A DNA stretch of 42,128 bases. It comes from Phycisphaerales bacterium (GTDB lineage Bacteria; Planctomycetota; Phycisphaerae; Phycisphaerales; UBA1924). The DNA is taken from NCBI GenBank assembly GCA_020427395.1, contig JAGQON010000006.1, positions 1-42,128 on the forward strand, read 5' to 3'. The position numbers were made by a program, and so were the translations under genes. Of this stretch, positions 8,529-17,195 are shown in pieces (within the stretch, counting starts at the first letter, position 1; every line of letters starts with the position of its first letter). A model generated the notes under the pieces. That model did no database searches. It had not been told where the DNA came from and saw only the letters and a program-made list of their open reading frames with translations.

Positions 8529-9443
8529 ATGAGCGAATACCAATCAGTCTTTCTCAACGGCGAGTTCCTTGATCGCGATGAAGCACGAGTCAGCGCGTTC
8601 GATGCCGGGCTGCAGCACGGTGTGGGGCTCTTTGAGACCATGACCGCCAGCGTCACGCCCGAGGGCGTGGTGGTGCGGGATATGGACGAGCACCTCGATC
8701 GGCTTCAGTCGTCGGCCGCGGCCTTGGGGCTCAGCGACGAGCTCAAGACCGGGCCGCTTGGCGAGGCGGTGATTGAGACCGTGAAGCGATCCGGGCTGGA
8801 GTCGGCCCGCGTGCGTCTGACGCTCACCGGCGGCGACCTGAACATGCTCCAGAGCACCGGTCGCAGCGGGCAGCAACCCACGATCCTGATCCATGCGCAG
8901 CCGACCACGCCGTACCCGGATGAGATGTTCGAGCACGGGGTGATGGCGACGCTGGCGCAGGCGCGGGCGAACCCGCTGGACCCGACGAGCGGGCACAAGA
9001 CGCTCAACTACTGGTGGCGATTGCGTGAGCTGCAGGCGGCGGCCGCCAAGGGGGCGGGCGAGTCGATCATCTTCCAGGTCAGCAACCACCTGTGCGGCGG
9101 GTGCGTGTCCAACTTGTTTGTCGTCGACTGCGGGCACCTGATCACCCCGATCGCGCAGGGCGAGGAGGACGAGTATTCCACGCCCGAGACGCGTGAGGGG
9201 CAGATCCCGTCGCCGGTGCTGCCGGGGATTACGAGATTGCGTGTTGTCGAGAAGGCGGGCGCGATGGGGATCAAGACGACCAAGCGGATGATGACGATCG
9301 ATGACCTGCTCGATGCGGACGAGGTATTCCTGACGAACTCGAGCTGGGGCGTGCTGCCGGTGGTCCGGGTGGAGGCGGAGACGATCGGGAGCGGGGCGGT
9401 GGGTGAGGTGACGAAGAAGGTGCGCGAGGCGGTGGTTGGGTGA
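8529..9443 (+). CDS. Class IV PLP-dependent aminotransferase (PabC / BCAT / D-amino acid aminotransferase type)
   Basis: 304 residues, fold type IV. VSAFDAGLQHGVGLFETM near the N-terminus, the PLP lysine in SGHKTLNY (K157), and SNLFVV with VLPGITR in the second half are the usual class IV landmarks. It could be 4-amino-4-deoxychorismate lyase (PabC, yielding PABA for folate), a branched-chain aminotransferase or a D-amino acid aminotransferase. A PabB-type gene at the left edge favours PabC slightly, but the sequence alone does not decide. HLCGGCVSNLF, where most relatives have a simpler turn before SNLF, adds two cysteines. The ATG at 8529 matches the family N-terminus. Confidence 0.82.
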   Translation: MSEYQSVFLNGEFLDRDEARVSAFDAGLQHGVGLFETMTASVTPEGVVVRDMDEHLDRLQSSAAALGLSDELKTGPLGEAVIETVKRSGLESARVRLTLTGGDLNMLQSTGRSGQQPTILIHAQPTTPYPDEMFEHGVMATLAQARANPLDPTSGHKTLNYWWRLRELQAAAAKGAGESIIFQVSNHLCGGCVSNLFVVDCGHLITPIAQGEEDEYSTPETREGQIPSPVLPGITRLRVVEKAGAMGIKTTKRMMTIDDLLDADEVFLTNSSWGVLPVVRVEAETIGSGAVGEVTKKVREAVVG

Positions 9444-9445
9444 CT

Positions 9446-9639
9446 CAGCCCCAGCGGGGCTGTGGTCTGTAGCCACGGGTGGAGCGGAGCGGAACTCGTG
9501 GGAAGGTTGGAATCCTTGTGTTTCTTCCTTCGCCCCTTCGGGGCGAGGGAGGGGTGTGGGCGTTTGTTCCACGGGCTGCGCTTCGCCGCGTTGCTGCGGC
9601 GCTTGGCTCGTGGCTACAGCCGCTGGCTCCTTCGGAGCC
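9446..9639. repeat. Composite hairpin-rich intergenic element
   Basis: This gap of about 200 bases holds no gene but has ordered structure. It contains CAGCCCC/GGGGCTG (9446-9462), CGCCCC/GGGGCG (9531-9545) and GGCTCC/GGAGCC (9625-9639), each with a 3-base loop. The whole is bracketed by an 11-bp inverted pair, CTGTAGCCACG (9467-9477) and CGTGGCTACAG (9609-9619). It begins 3 bases after the aminotransferase stop and ends 18 bases before the Fic stop, so it sits between convergent genes. It looks like a dispersed REP-like or miniature element that may also act as a bidirectional transcription end. No T-run is present. Confidence 0.5.
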
Positions 9640-9657
9640 GGGTGACACAGATTGTGC

Positions 9658-10713
9658 TTACGCAGGGATGTACCTCGCCCCGCGCCCCTTGCCGACGAGC
9701 TGAAGGTGATCGCGCTCGACGAGATCGGTGAGATGGTTTTTGATCGTGCTGCGTGGTGCGCCGGTGAGCCGCATGAGATCGCCCGTGGAGAGCTCGCCGT
9801 GCTGGGTGATGAGTTCGAGGATGCGTGCTGCCAGCTCGGGCATCGAGGCGCGGAGGATGTTTTCGCGCTCGACTTTGATTTCGAGGCGTTGCTTCTGTTT
9901 CTGCATCGCGCGAAGGAAGAACACGATCCACGGGTTCCACTCGGGGGTGTCGTGCTTGAGGGTGCCCTGCGTCCGGCGCAGCGCGAGGTAGTAGCCCTCC
10001 TTGCTCTCTTCGATGATGCTCTCGAGCGAGGAGTAGGGGACATAGGCGTAGCCGCTCTTGAGCAGCAGCAGGGTTGTGATTGCGCGTGACAATCGCCCGT
10101 TGCCGTCCTGGAAGGGGTGGATCGCGAGGAAGACGACCACGAAGACCGCGATAGCGATCAGGGGGTGCGTGTTGGTATCGCTTGTGTTCTGCGTGTACCA
10201 CTCGATGAGCCTGCGCATCGCTTCGGGCGTCTCGAACGGTGATGTGGTCTCGAAGATGATCCCGAGCGAGTTGCCATTGTCGTCGAACGCTTCGACCCGG
10301 TTTTCGTGCGTCTTGTATTTCCCTCTGTGCCATTCGTCCTTGTCCGAGTAGCGAAGGAGCGTGGTGTGGAGTTGTTTGATGTGGTTCTCGGTGACGGGGA
10401 TATCCGCGAAGTGATCGAAGATGGTTTCCATCACGGCCGCGTAGCCGGCCACTTCCTGCTCGTCGCGGGTAGTGAAGGACTGGGTTTGCACGCGCCCCAG
10501 CAGTGCCTCGATTTCCCGGTCGCTCAGTGTGACGCCCTCGATGCGGGTCGATGAGCCGACGCTCTCGATGGTGGCGACCTTGCGGAGCTGGTGCAGGCGC
10601 TCGGGTGCCAGGCGTCCCAGTGCCCGCCAGGCCCCCTTGAACTCATCGATCTCCGCGATGAGCCCGAGGATCTCGGCGGTGATGGGAATGGCCTTGGCGT
10701 TGAGCATGGCCAT
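9658..10713 (-). CDS. Fic family protein with C-terminal winged helix
   Basis: 351 residues. The Fic core motif HPFQDGNGRLSR is intact, with the catalytic histidine, so the protein should transfer AMP (or a related group) to a hydroxyl side chain. SSTRIEG near residue 60 fits the (S/T)xxxE(G/N) inhibitory helix, so this is a class II Fic protein that restrains itself through a glutamate. The last 70 residues (PELAARILELITQHGELSTG, then LTGAPRSTIKNHL) form a winged helix-turn-helix, as in SoFic-like proteins. The target is unknown and no antitoxin gene is adjacent. The start is set at the ATG at 10713; ATG 10707 and a TTG at 10725 are alternatives. An ATTGG array lies directly upstream. Confidence 0.88.
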   Translation of the reverse strand: MAMLNAKAIPITAEILGLIAEIDEFKGAWRALGRLAPERLHQLRKVATIESVGSSTRIEGVTLSDREIEALLGRVQTQSFTTRDEQEVAGYAAVMETIFDHFADIPVTENHIKQLHTTLLRYSDKDEWHRGKYKTHENRVEAFDDNGNSLGIIFETTSPFETPEAMRRLIEWYTQNTSDTNTHPLIAIAVFVVVFLAIHPFQDGNGRLSRAITTLLLLKSGYAYVPYSSLESIIEESKEGYYLALRRTQGTLKHDTPEWNPWIVFFLRAMQKQKQRLEIKVERENILRASMPELAARILELITQHGELSTGDLMRLTGAPRSTIKNHLTDLVERDHLQLVGKGRGARYIPA

Positions 10714-10715
10714 AT

Positions 10716-10760
10716 ATTGGTCCAATTATGGCCAATAATCAAGCAATTGGTTGTAATTGG
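10716..10760. promoter_or_regulatory. Array of five ATTGG half-sites upstream of the Fic gene
   Basis: In an AT-rich patch unlike its surroundings, ATTGG occurs in forward orientation at 10716, 10746 and 10756, and as CCAAT at 10722 and 10733. The first pair forms the near-perfect palindrome ATTGGTCCAAT. Same-orientation copies are spaced 10-11 bases, one helical turn. It abuts the Fic start, whose product carries a winged helix, so autoregulation is a natural guess. A separate perfect palindrome TGAGCATGCTCA lies at 10777-10788. Binding is inferred only. Confidence 0.5.
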
Positions 10761-10825
10761 CTCAGTTTATGGTTATTGAGCATGCTCAGGGGAAGATTTC
10801 AGTCCCGGAGGAGCCGTTTATCGAA

Positions 10826-11290
10826 TCAGAACCCGATGAACAGCACGAAGAGGAAGAAGCCCGTGTTCATGAGGGCGTAGAGCAGGACCCAGAGGGGGAT
10901 GGTGGTGCGTGGGTAGGGGCGTGGGTGGGCGGCCGTCTTGTGGTGCAGGCGTGACCAGGTCGTGCAACTGAGGATGAGCAGTGTGATGGGGTAGCCGAGG
11001 AAAAACACGGCCATCGCGAGCCCTGCGACGATGGAGTAGGGCATGGGCACCGCGAGCAGGATGGTGATGATCGACCAGATGCCGCAGGGGTAGAGCAGCG
11101 ATCGGCGCAGGTTCTTGTGGAACTCTGACCGTGTCATCGCGCGATGCACGGACTTCTGGAGCAGGTGCCCGCACTCGGGGCAGGTGACCTGGCCCTGTTC
11201 GTCGGGGATGGTGCCGGAGATGTTGTAGCCGCAGTGCATGCATACTGCGTTGGCGATGGGTGCGGGTGGTGAGGCCGGGGCGCTATTCAT
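10826..11290 (-). CDS. Small zinc-ribbon membrane protein
   Basis: 154 residues. After about 15 residues comes a four-cysteine zinc ribbon: CMHCGYN, then CPECG 22 residues later. This ribbon style (CGYNxxG...CPECG) is frequent in planctomycete proteins of unknown role. Three or four hydrophobic segments follow (IWSIITILLAVPM, VAGLAMAVFFLGYPITLLIL, VLLYALMNTGFFLFVLF). The ATG at 11290 overlaps the stop of the upstream gene by 8 bases, implying translational coupling. The same frame is open further upstream, but that extension is antisense-like (S/R-rich) and is not accepted. The function is unknown. Confidence 0.65.
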   Translation of the reverse strand: MNSAPASPPAPIANAVCMHCGYNISGTIPDEQGQVTCPECGHLLQKSVHRAMTRSEFHKNLRRSLLYPCGIWSIITILLAVPMPYSIVAGLAMAVFFLGYPITLLILSCTTWSRLHHKTAAHPRPYPRTTIPLWVLLYALMNTGFFLFVLFIGF

Positions 11291-11552
11291 CACGCTCCAC
11301 CACGCGCACATTGCGGCGGCCGTCGAGGGGGCCGTTGGGTTGGTGGGCGCGTCGGAGGGCGAGCTTGATCTTGAAGTAGACGAAGTAGACCAGCCCGATG
11401 ACGAGCAGGACCAACGCGAGCGGAACCAGGAATACGAATAGGACCGCCACGATCGCCAGGAAAATGATGATCGCGAGGATCTGGGCGAGCAGCCCCGGGG
11501 TCCGGAAGCTGACCTGGTGCGAAGAGCCAAACTGTGGATGACTGTTGGTCAT
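11283..11552 (-). CDS. Small membrane protein of unknown function
   Basis: 89 residues with one long or two closely spaced hydrophobic segments (residues 22-60: ILAIIIFLAIVAVLFVFLV, then LVLLVIGLVYFVYF). It has a charged tail ending in ERDE. The tail overlaps the zinc-ribbon gene, and the two likely form a two-gene unit, so the products may sit together in the membrane. Upstream of the ATG there is only a weak AGG. I do not recognise a family. Confidence 0.55.
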   Translation of the reverse strand: MTNSHPQFGSSHQVSFRTPGLLAQILAIIIFLAIVAVLFVFLVPLALVLLVIGLVYFVYFKIKLALRRAHQPNGPLDGRRNVRVVERDE

Positions 11553-11694
11553 GGTTGCCTATCGATCTCTACTCTGATGATAGGGAATCGGTTCGCGCGC
11601 TTTTCGTGGCCCCCGGGCTCCACAGGCGTCGAGCTTCTGGGTAGGATCAGTGCTGCATTCATCTCAACGCGTCTCAGTTTTCCCAAGGTGTGCC

Positions 11695-14600
11695 GTGACG
11701 GATCCCGAAAAGCGCAACTCGTTTGTACACTTGCACTTGCATTCCGAGTACTCGCTGCTCGACGGCGGGAACCGGGTTGACAAGCTTGTCGATCGGGTCA
11801 AGGCGCTTGGCATGCACGCGGTGGCGATCACGGACCACGGCAACATGCACGCGGCCGTGCAGTTCTACAACATTGCCCGCCGGGCTGGCATCAAGCCCAT
11901 TCTTGGGGTAGAGGCGTACATCGCGCCGGGCGATCGGCGTGACCGGACCTACACGGGCGTTCAGGACGGCGGGTTCCACCTCGTCATGCTGGCCGAGACG
12001 CTCAAGGGGTGGGAGAACCTGCTGTACTTGTGCAGCGAGGCGTACCTGAGCGGGTTCTACTTCAAGCCGCGCATGGACCGCGAGATTCTCGAGAAGCACT
12101 CCGAGGGCATCATCGTGATCAACGGGCATTTGGGCTCGGAGATCGCGCACCACATGGTGAAGTACGAGCAGACGCGCGACCAGTCACACTGGGACAACGC
12201 GGTCGCGGTGTGCGACTGGTACAAAGAGGTGTTCAAGGGCAGCGAGAAGGGGCCGGGTTTTTATCTGGAGCTGCAGCACCACATCGGGCTGCAGAACTCG
12301 ATCAACCCGCATGTGATCCGCCTGGCGCGCGAGCAGAACCTGCCGCTGGTGTGCGACAACGACAGCCACTTCCTGCTCGAAGAGGATTATGACGCGCACG
12401 ACACGCTGATCTGCATCTCCACGGGCAAGGTGAAGAACGACCCGGACCGGATGCACTACCCGACCGAGCTGTTCGTGAAGTCGCCCGAGCAGATGGAGGA
12501 GCTGTTCTACTCCGACGAGTACAACAACGAGGAGTTCGGCGAGGCGGGGCGGGAGGCGATGGCGAACACCGTCGCGATCGCGGACCGATGCGAGGTCGAG
12601 CTGCCCATCGGCGCGAACCACGCGCCGGTGGTGATCGTGAAGGCCCCGGCCAAGAGCAAGCTCCCCAAGCACAGCGCGAAGGTATACGAGGGCGATCTGA
12701 CGGCCTGGTTCAAGGACTACTGCACGAACTTCGAGCTTGAGCCGGCGAATGATCCGGACCTTGATCAGGCATCGCTCAAGGAGGAGTGTGATAAGACGCT
12801 GCGGCTGCTGTGCGAGGCGGGCATGGTCTGGCGGTATGGGCCTGAGATCATGGACCACGTGCACGCGCACATCGAGGGCGAGGAGAAGACCGTCAAGGCG
12901 CGGGCGAAGGCGAGTGATCCCGATGCATTCGACAAGTGGGCGCGTCTGAACCGCGAACTGAAGATTCTCGCGGACAAGCTGATCTCTGCGTACTTCCTGA
13001 TCGTGTGGGACTTCGTGAACTGGGGTCGCCAGCGGGGTATCCCGAGCAACGCGCGTGGTTCGGGCGTGGGGACGATGGCGGGGTATGTGCTGGGCTTGTC
13101 GAATGCGTGCCCGGTGCACTACGGGCTGCTGTTCGAGCGATTCACCGACCCCGATCGCGCGGAGTATCCGGATATCGATATCGACCTGTGCCAGGACGGT
13201 CGCGGCGAGGTGATCAACTATGTCCGCGAGAAGTACGGGCATGTGGCGCAGATCATCACCTTCGGGACGCTCAAGGCGCGGGCCGCGATCCGCGATGTGG
13301 CGCGCGTGCTGGAGATGCCGCTTGCTGATGCGGACAAGCTGGCCAAGCTGGTGCCCGAAGAGCTGAAGATGACGCTCGACAAGGCGCTGGAGCAGGAGCC
13401 GGACCTCAAAGACTGGTACGAGCGCGATAACCTCGTCAAGCGTGTGATCGACACCGGGCGGACTTTCGAGGGGCAGGCGCGGCACTCGTCGGTCCACGCG
13501 GCCGGCGTGATCGTGGCGACGCGACCGCTGCACGAGGTGGTGCCGCTCTACAAGGCATCAGGCGGCGGCGAGAACGAGATCATCACGCAGTGGGACGGCC
13601 CGACCTGCGAGATGATGGGGCTGCTCAAGATGGACTTCCTTGGACTGCGCACGCTCAGCGTGATCGAGCGGGCCAAGTCGATCATCCGGGCGTGTTTCAG
13701 CGAAGAACAGATCTGGGCGGCGGTCGGCAAGACAAAGAAGAAGGGCGTGGATCACCCGCTCGATCTCGATCGGCTCAAGTACACCGATCCCAATGTGTTC
13801 GCGATGTTCGCGCGAGGCGACACGACCGGCGTGTTCCAGTTTGAATCCGGCGGGATGCGCAAGCTGCTCAACGCGATGAAGCCCGACCGGCTCGAAGACC
13901 TGATCGCGGCCAATGCGCTGTTCAGGCCCGGCCCGATGGACCTGATTCCCGATTACAACCGGCGCAAGCACCGCGAGGAGCGCGTCCCCGAGGTGCACCC
14001 GATCGTCGACAAGTTCACGGCCGAGACCTACGGCGTCATGGTCTATCAGGAACAGGTGATGCAGATCGTGCACGAGCTGGGCGGCATCCCGCTGCGCAGC
14101 GCGTACTCGCTGATCAAGGCGATTAGCAAGAAGAAGGAAAAGGTCATCAACGCCGAGCGCCCCAAGTTTGTTGAGGGCGCGGTCAAGCAGGGTCTTGAGG
14201 CGAAGAAGGCCGAAGAGCTGTTCGAGCTGATCCTCAAGTTCGCTGGCTATGGTTTCAATAAGTCGCACTCGACGGGCTACGCGATCGTGGCGTATCAGAC
14301 GGCGTACCTCAAGACCTACTTCCCCAGCCAGTACATGGCCGCGTTCCTGAGCTTTGAGAGCCAGGCGCAGAAGGTGAGCGACTGGATCCCGTACCTTGAG
14401 GATTGCAAGCGACTCAAGTTCATCGATCCCAAGAGCGGCGAGGAGCTGCGCTCGGGTGTGCAGGTGCTGGCGCCGGATGTGAACAAGTCGTTCCCGGATT
14501 TCGGCGTGGTGTACGAGGAGGGCGAGGAGCATCTGCCGCACACCGGGCAGATCATGTTCGGGCTCAAGGCGATCAAGGGCGCGGGCAGCAAGGCGATCGA

Positions 14601-15678
14601 GGCGATTGTTCAAGAGAGGGATCAGGGATCAGGGATCGGGGATCAGGAAAAGGCGAAGCCCAAGAAGTTCTCGAGCTTGTTTGATTTCTGCGAGCGTGTG
14701 CCGAGCAACGCGGTCAATAAGGCGACGATCGAGGCGTTGGTGAAGGCCGGTGCGTTCGATCACATTCACAGCCGCGACAAACGAGCGGCCATGGTCGCGA
14801 CGATCGATCAGGCGGTCAGCGCGGGACAGAGCGTGGCCTCTGACCGGGCGGCGGGGCAGGGGGCCCTCTTCGGCTTTGGCGGCGATGCGCCGGCGCAGGC
14901 ATCGCAGCCAGAGGTGGTGCTGGCCAATGTCGAGCCGTGGCCCGAGGCCGAGACGCTCAAGCAGGAGAAGGAGACGCTGGGCTTCTATGTCTCAAGCCAT
15001 CCGATGGAGGAGTGGAACCACTGGGTGCGTGCCTTCACGCACAACCGCGTGGGCGACCTCAAGGGGCTAGCGCAGGACAAGCGGGTCATCGTCGCGGCGA
15101 TGGTGCAGAGCAACCGGACGATTGTGGTGCGGAATGGGCGCAGTGCCGGGCAGAAGATGGGGATCCTGACCATCGAGGACTCGACAGGAACCGCCGACGC
15201 GGTGATGTTTGCCAATGTCTACCAGCAGTTCGGGCACCTGCTCGAAGACGACCAGCCCAAGTTCTTCATGGGGCGCCTCGATCACTCCCGTGGCGATGCG
15301 CAGATCATCGTCGATCGCCTGGTCCCCATCGACGGGCACCCGCTCGAGCAGGGCACGGTGCAGGTGATGGTGCGTCCGAGCAAGCTCAACGGCACGGCTT
15401 CCACGAGGTTGGATGCCGCCAAGGCGATCCTCCAGGCACCGGCCGATCCGGGTGACCTGTCGCTTGGCAAGTCGCCACGTCCGGTCGAGGTGATCGTCGA
15501 GACGCCCGATTCTTGGGTGCTCGTCGAGGCCAAGGGCGTGGGGAAGGTGACGCTGCGACCGGAGCTGGTCAAGCGCCTGAATGAGACACTGGGCGAGGAC
15601 TCGGTGCGGCTGGCGGGCGGTGTGAGCGTGGAACTCAACAAGGAAGACCCGCGCCGCAAGCAGTACGCGAAGGCGTAG
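11695..15678 (+). CDS. dnaE: DNA polymerase III subunit alpha
   Basis: 1327 residues from a GTG start with AAGGTG 5 bases upstream; the frame is open to 11650 but the PHP domain begins right after the GTG. The PHP domain opens with HLHLHSEYSLLDGG (residues 12-25). The polymerase palm has PDIDIDLCQD with D493, D495 and D497, which include the two metal-binding aspartates. A helix-hairpin-helix and tandem region covers about 770-1000 (GVMVYQEQVMQI). An OB-fold follows near 1130-1230 (MGILTIEDSTGTADAVMF). It is the replicative polymerase of the DnaE1 type. An in-frame GGGATYR heptamer array at 14618-14645 encodes about ten extra residues in a loop before FSSLFDFCERV. It is convergent with ubiX, with 3 bases between stops. 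Confidence 0.96.
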   Translation: MTDPEKRNSFVHLHLHSEYSLLDGGNRVDKLVDRVKALGMHAVAITDHGNMHAAVQFYNIARRAGIKPILGVEAYIAPGDRRDRTYTGVQDGGFHLVMLAETLKGWENLLYLCSEAYLSGFYFKPRMDREILEKHSEGIIVINGHLGSEIAHHMVKYEQTRDQSHWDNAVAVCDWYKEVFKGSEKGPGFYLELQHHIGLQNSINPHVIRLAREQNLPLVCDNDSHFLLEEDYDAHDTLICISTGKVKNDPDRMHYPTELFVKSPEQMEELFYSDEYNNEEFGEAGREAMANTVAIADRCEVELPIGANHAPVVIVKAPAKSKLPKHSAKVYEGDLTAWFKDYCTNFELEPANDPDLDQASLKEECDKTLRLLCEAGMVWRYGPEIMDHVHAHIEGEEKTVKARAKASDPDAFDKWARLNRELKILADKLISAYFLIVWDFVNWGRQRGIPSNARGSGVGTMAGYVLGLSNACPVHYGLLFERFTDPDRAEYPDIDIDLCQDGRGEVINYVREKYGHVAQIITFGTLKARAAIRDVARVLEMPLADADKLAKLVPEELKMTLDKALEQEPDLKDWYERDNLVKRVIDTGRTFEGQARHSSVHAAGVIVATRPLHEVVPLYKASGGGENEIITQWDGPTCEMMGLLKMDFLGLRTLSVIERAKSIIRACFSEEQIWAAVGKTKKKGVDHPLDLDRLKYTDPNVFAMFARGDTTGVFQFESGGMRKLLNAMKPDRLEDLIAANALFRPGPMDLIPDYNRRKHREERVPEVHPIVDKFTAETYGVMVYQEQVMQIVHELGGIPLRSAYSLIKAISKKKEKVINAERPKFVEGAVKQGLEAKKAEELFELILKFAGYGFNKSHSTGYAIVAYQTAYLKTYFPSQYMAAFLSFESQAQKVSDWIPYLEDCKRLKFIDPKSGEELRSGVQVLAPDVNKSFPDFGVVYEEGEEHLPHTGQIMFGLKAIKGAGSKAIEAIVQERDQGSGIGDQEKAKPKKFSSLFDFCERVPSNAVNKATIEALVKAGAFDHIHSRDKRAAMVATIDQAVSAGQSVASDRAAGQGALFGFGGDAPAQASQPEVVLANVEPWPEAETLKQEKETLGFYVSSHPMEEWNHWVRAFTHNRVGDLKGLAQDKRVIVAAMVQSNRTIVVRNGRSAGQKMGILTIEDSTGTADAVMFANVYQQFGHLLEDDQPKFFMGRLDHSRGDAQIIVDRLVPIDGHPLEQGTVQVMVRPSKLNGTASTRLDAAKAILQAPADPGDLSLGKSPRPVEVIVETPDSWVLVEAKGVGKVTLRPELVKRLNETLGEDSVRLAGGVSVELNKEDPRRKQYAKA
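14618..14645 (+). repeat. GGGATYR heptamer array inside dnaE
   Basis: Four tandem heptamers: GGGATCA, GGGATCA, GGGATCG, GGGATCA, then GGAAA. The array encodes the odd loop RDQGSGIGDQEK of the polymerase. The same design occurs in an intergenic region at 34146-34173, so this is probably a dispersed repeat that inserted in frame. Four heptamers total 28 bases, so flanking bases must restore the frame. Confidence 0.75.
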
Positions 15679-15681
15679 CGA

Positions 15682-16353
15682 TCAGCTCTCACCCCAGCGG
15701 GTCTTGAGATCGTGCTCGATGTGCAGCAGGTCGAGCACCTTGCCCACGGTGAAATCCACGATGTCGTCGATCGACTGCGGGAGCAGGTAGAGCCCCGGGT
15801 TGCACGGGGCGATCGTTGCACCGGCTAAGGTCAGCGTCCGCATGTTCTCGATGTCGATGAGGTTCAGCGGAGACTCACGGTGGCAGATGATGAGCGGGCG
15901 GCGTTCCTTGAGCGTCACCGCCGCGGCCCGCGCGAGCAGGTTGCTGCCCGATCCGGTCGCGATGGACCCCAGCGAGGTCGAGGAGCAGGGGAGCACGGCC
16001 ATGCCGTTGTGCAGGAAGCTGCCTGAAGCGATGCTGGACCCGACATCCTTGTGCGGGTGGATGATCAGGTTGCTGGTGTAGAAGCCCGCGTGCTGGTCGC
16101 GGTGGAGGTGGGGGGCGAGGGATTCGAGGTTGATCCTGGTAATGCCCATCTCGTCGCTGAGCAGGCGTTTGCCGTAGTCGCTGACGACGAGGTGGACCTC
16201 GTGGCCTTTGGTGAGCAGCTGATCGAGCAGGCGGGTCGCGTAGACGGCCCCCGAGGCGCCGGTGATACCGAGGATGAAACGCTTGCCGCTGGGTTCGGGC
16301 GGGCTGCTGGGCGGCGGCGTCTGTCGGTTGGTCATCGGGGGTCGATCGGGCAT
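15682..16353 (-). CDS. ubiX: Flavin prenyltransferase
   Basis: 223 residues. UbiX adds a dimethylallyl group to FMN to make the prenyl-FMN cofactor of UbiD-type decarboxylases. Visible motifs are GITGASGAVYA (FMN phosphate loop), SIASGSF, the conserved CHRESPLNLIDIENM and the ending PCNPGLYLLPQSIDDIVDF. About 23 residues precede the first strand (P-rich), so the true start could be the second ATG at 16335. No UbiD gene is in the window. It is convergent with dnaE and divergent from the lipoprotein gene at 16456. Confidence 0.93.
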   Translation of the reverse strand: MPDRPPMTNRQTPPPSSPPEPSGKRFILGITGASGAVYATRLLDQLLTKGHEVHLVVSDYGKRLLSDEMGITRINLESLAPHLHRDQHAGFYTSNLIIHPHKDVGSSIASGSFLHNGMAVLPCSSTSLGSIATGSGSNLLARAAAVTLKERRPLIICHRESPLNLIDIENMRTLTLAGATIAPCNPGLYLLPQSIDDIVDFTVGKVLDLLHIEHDLKTRWGES

Positions 16354-16455
16354 CGGGTGATCCTATGGGCTCGGCGCAACAAACGCGCTGCCCCCGTCGG
16401 CGTGGGGCTCTATGATGTTCGTTGAACGATCCCCGTGGACGCAGCGGAGCAGCCC

Positions 16456-17181
16456 ATGAAACGCCTTGTACGCACTGATTCTCGGACCTTCACCTCGGCC
16501 ATGCTGGCGGGCGCGATGCTAGGCTTTGTCTCGCTGAGCGGTTGCGTGAGCTATACCAATGTGCCCACCCCCGAGAGCGCCCCTGCGTTCAAGAGCGCGA
16601 ACCATCTGCAGGCGATCAAGGTTGCCCGGCGGGCGTTGGAAGAGGTGGTTGATCGCTACCCGATGAGCGATTCGCAGGGGCAGTACTGCATCAACCTGCC
16701 GGTGGGCACGACGCTCGAATCGGCGGAGCGGATCATCGAGGATCTGCCGGGCAATGTCATCCTGCCCTACGAGGGCATGGACGAATCGATCCCGACCTAC
16801 CACATCGGGCGGATCTGGATCCGCGCCTCGGACGCCAAGGTCGATGTGCTCTACCCCGCCCGCGGGTTCGACGGATCGTCGTTCATGGGCAATGTGACCA
16901 TCTGGCTCAACGGCGGCGTGCAGCGCTGGCGGGTGAGCCGCGTGCAGCACTGGGCCCCGGGCACGATCTCGGTTCCTGAGCTCTACATCCCCCTGCCCGA
17001 AGAGGTGATGAAGGGCGAGTCGGCACCGATGCCCGAGTACGAAGACGACATGGGCACCGAGCCGGCAGGCATGACCGAGCCTGAAATGCCCACGGAGCAG
17101 CCGACGCAGCCCGAGCCGCAGGAGCAGGCCCCGGCGAGCGGTGCTGGCGATTCGTACCGCGAAGTGCCCGTGGACGACTGA
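16456..17181 (+). CDS. Putative lipoprotein of unknown function
   Basis: 241 residues. The signal peptide ends in a lipobox, SLSGC (C30), so the protein should be lipid-anchored. The mature region has no family I recognise; it has a compact core (residues about 45-180, ending near WAPGTISVPELYIPLP) and a tail rich in E, P and Q. GGAG lies 6 bases before the ATG at 16456, which decides the start over an upstream in-frame GTG at 16435. The pyrB start is only 14 bases downstream, so the two are likely co-transcribed, though no functional link is evident. Confidence 0.7.
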   Translation: MKRLVRTDSRTFTSAMLAGAMLGFVSLSGCVSYTNVPTPESAPAFKSANHLQAIKVARRALEEVVDRYPMSDSQGQYCINLPVGTTLESAERIIEDLPGNVILPYEGMDESIPTYHIGRIWIRASDAKVDVLYPARGFDGSSFMGNVTIWLNGGVQRWRVSRVQHWAPGTISVPELYIPLPEEVMKGESAPMPEYEDDMGTEPAGMTEPEMPTEQPTQPEPQEQAPASGAGDSYREVPVDD

Positions 17182-17195
17182 TCAGGAGCGTCGCG

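Noticed and set aside
8544..10043. A 499-codon minus-strand frame over the aminotransferase and Fic genes
   Set aside because: It is antisense to an aminotransferase with a clear PLP lysine and its composition (R, H, S, P rich) is that of a shadow frame in GC-rich DNA.
10757..10954. Plus-strand small frame upstream of the zinc-ribbon gene end
   Set aside because: It is mostly antisense to the zinc-ribbon membrane protein and has a biased E/G/V composition.
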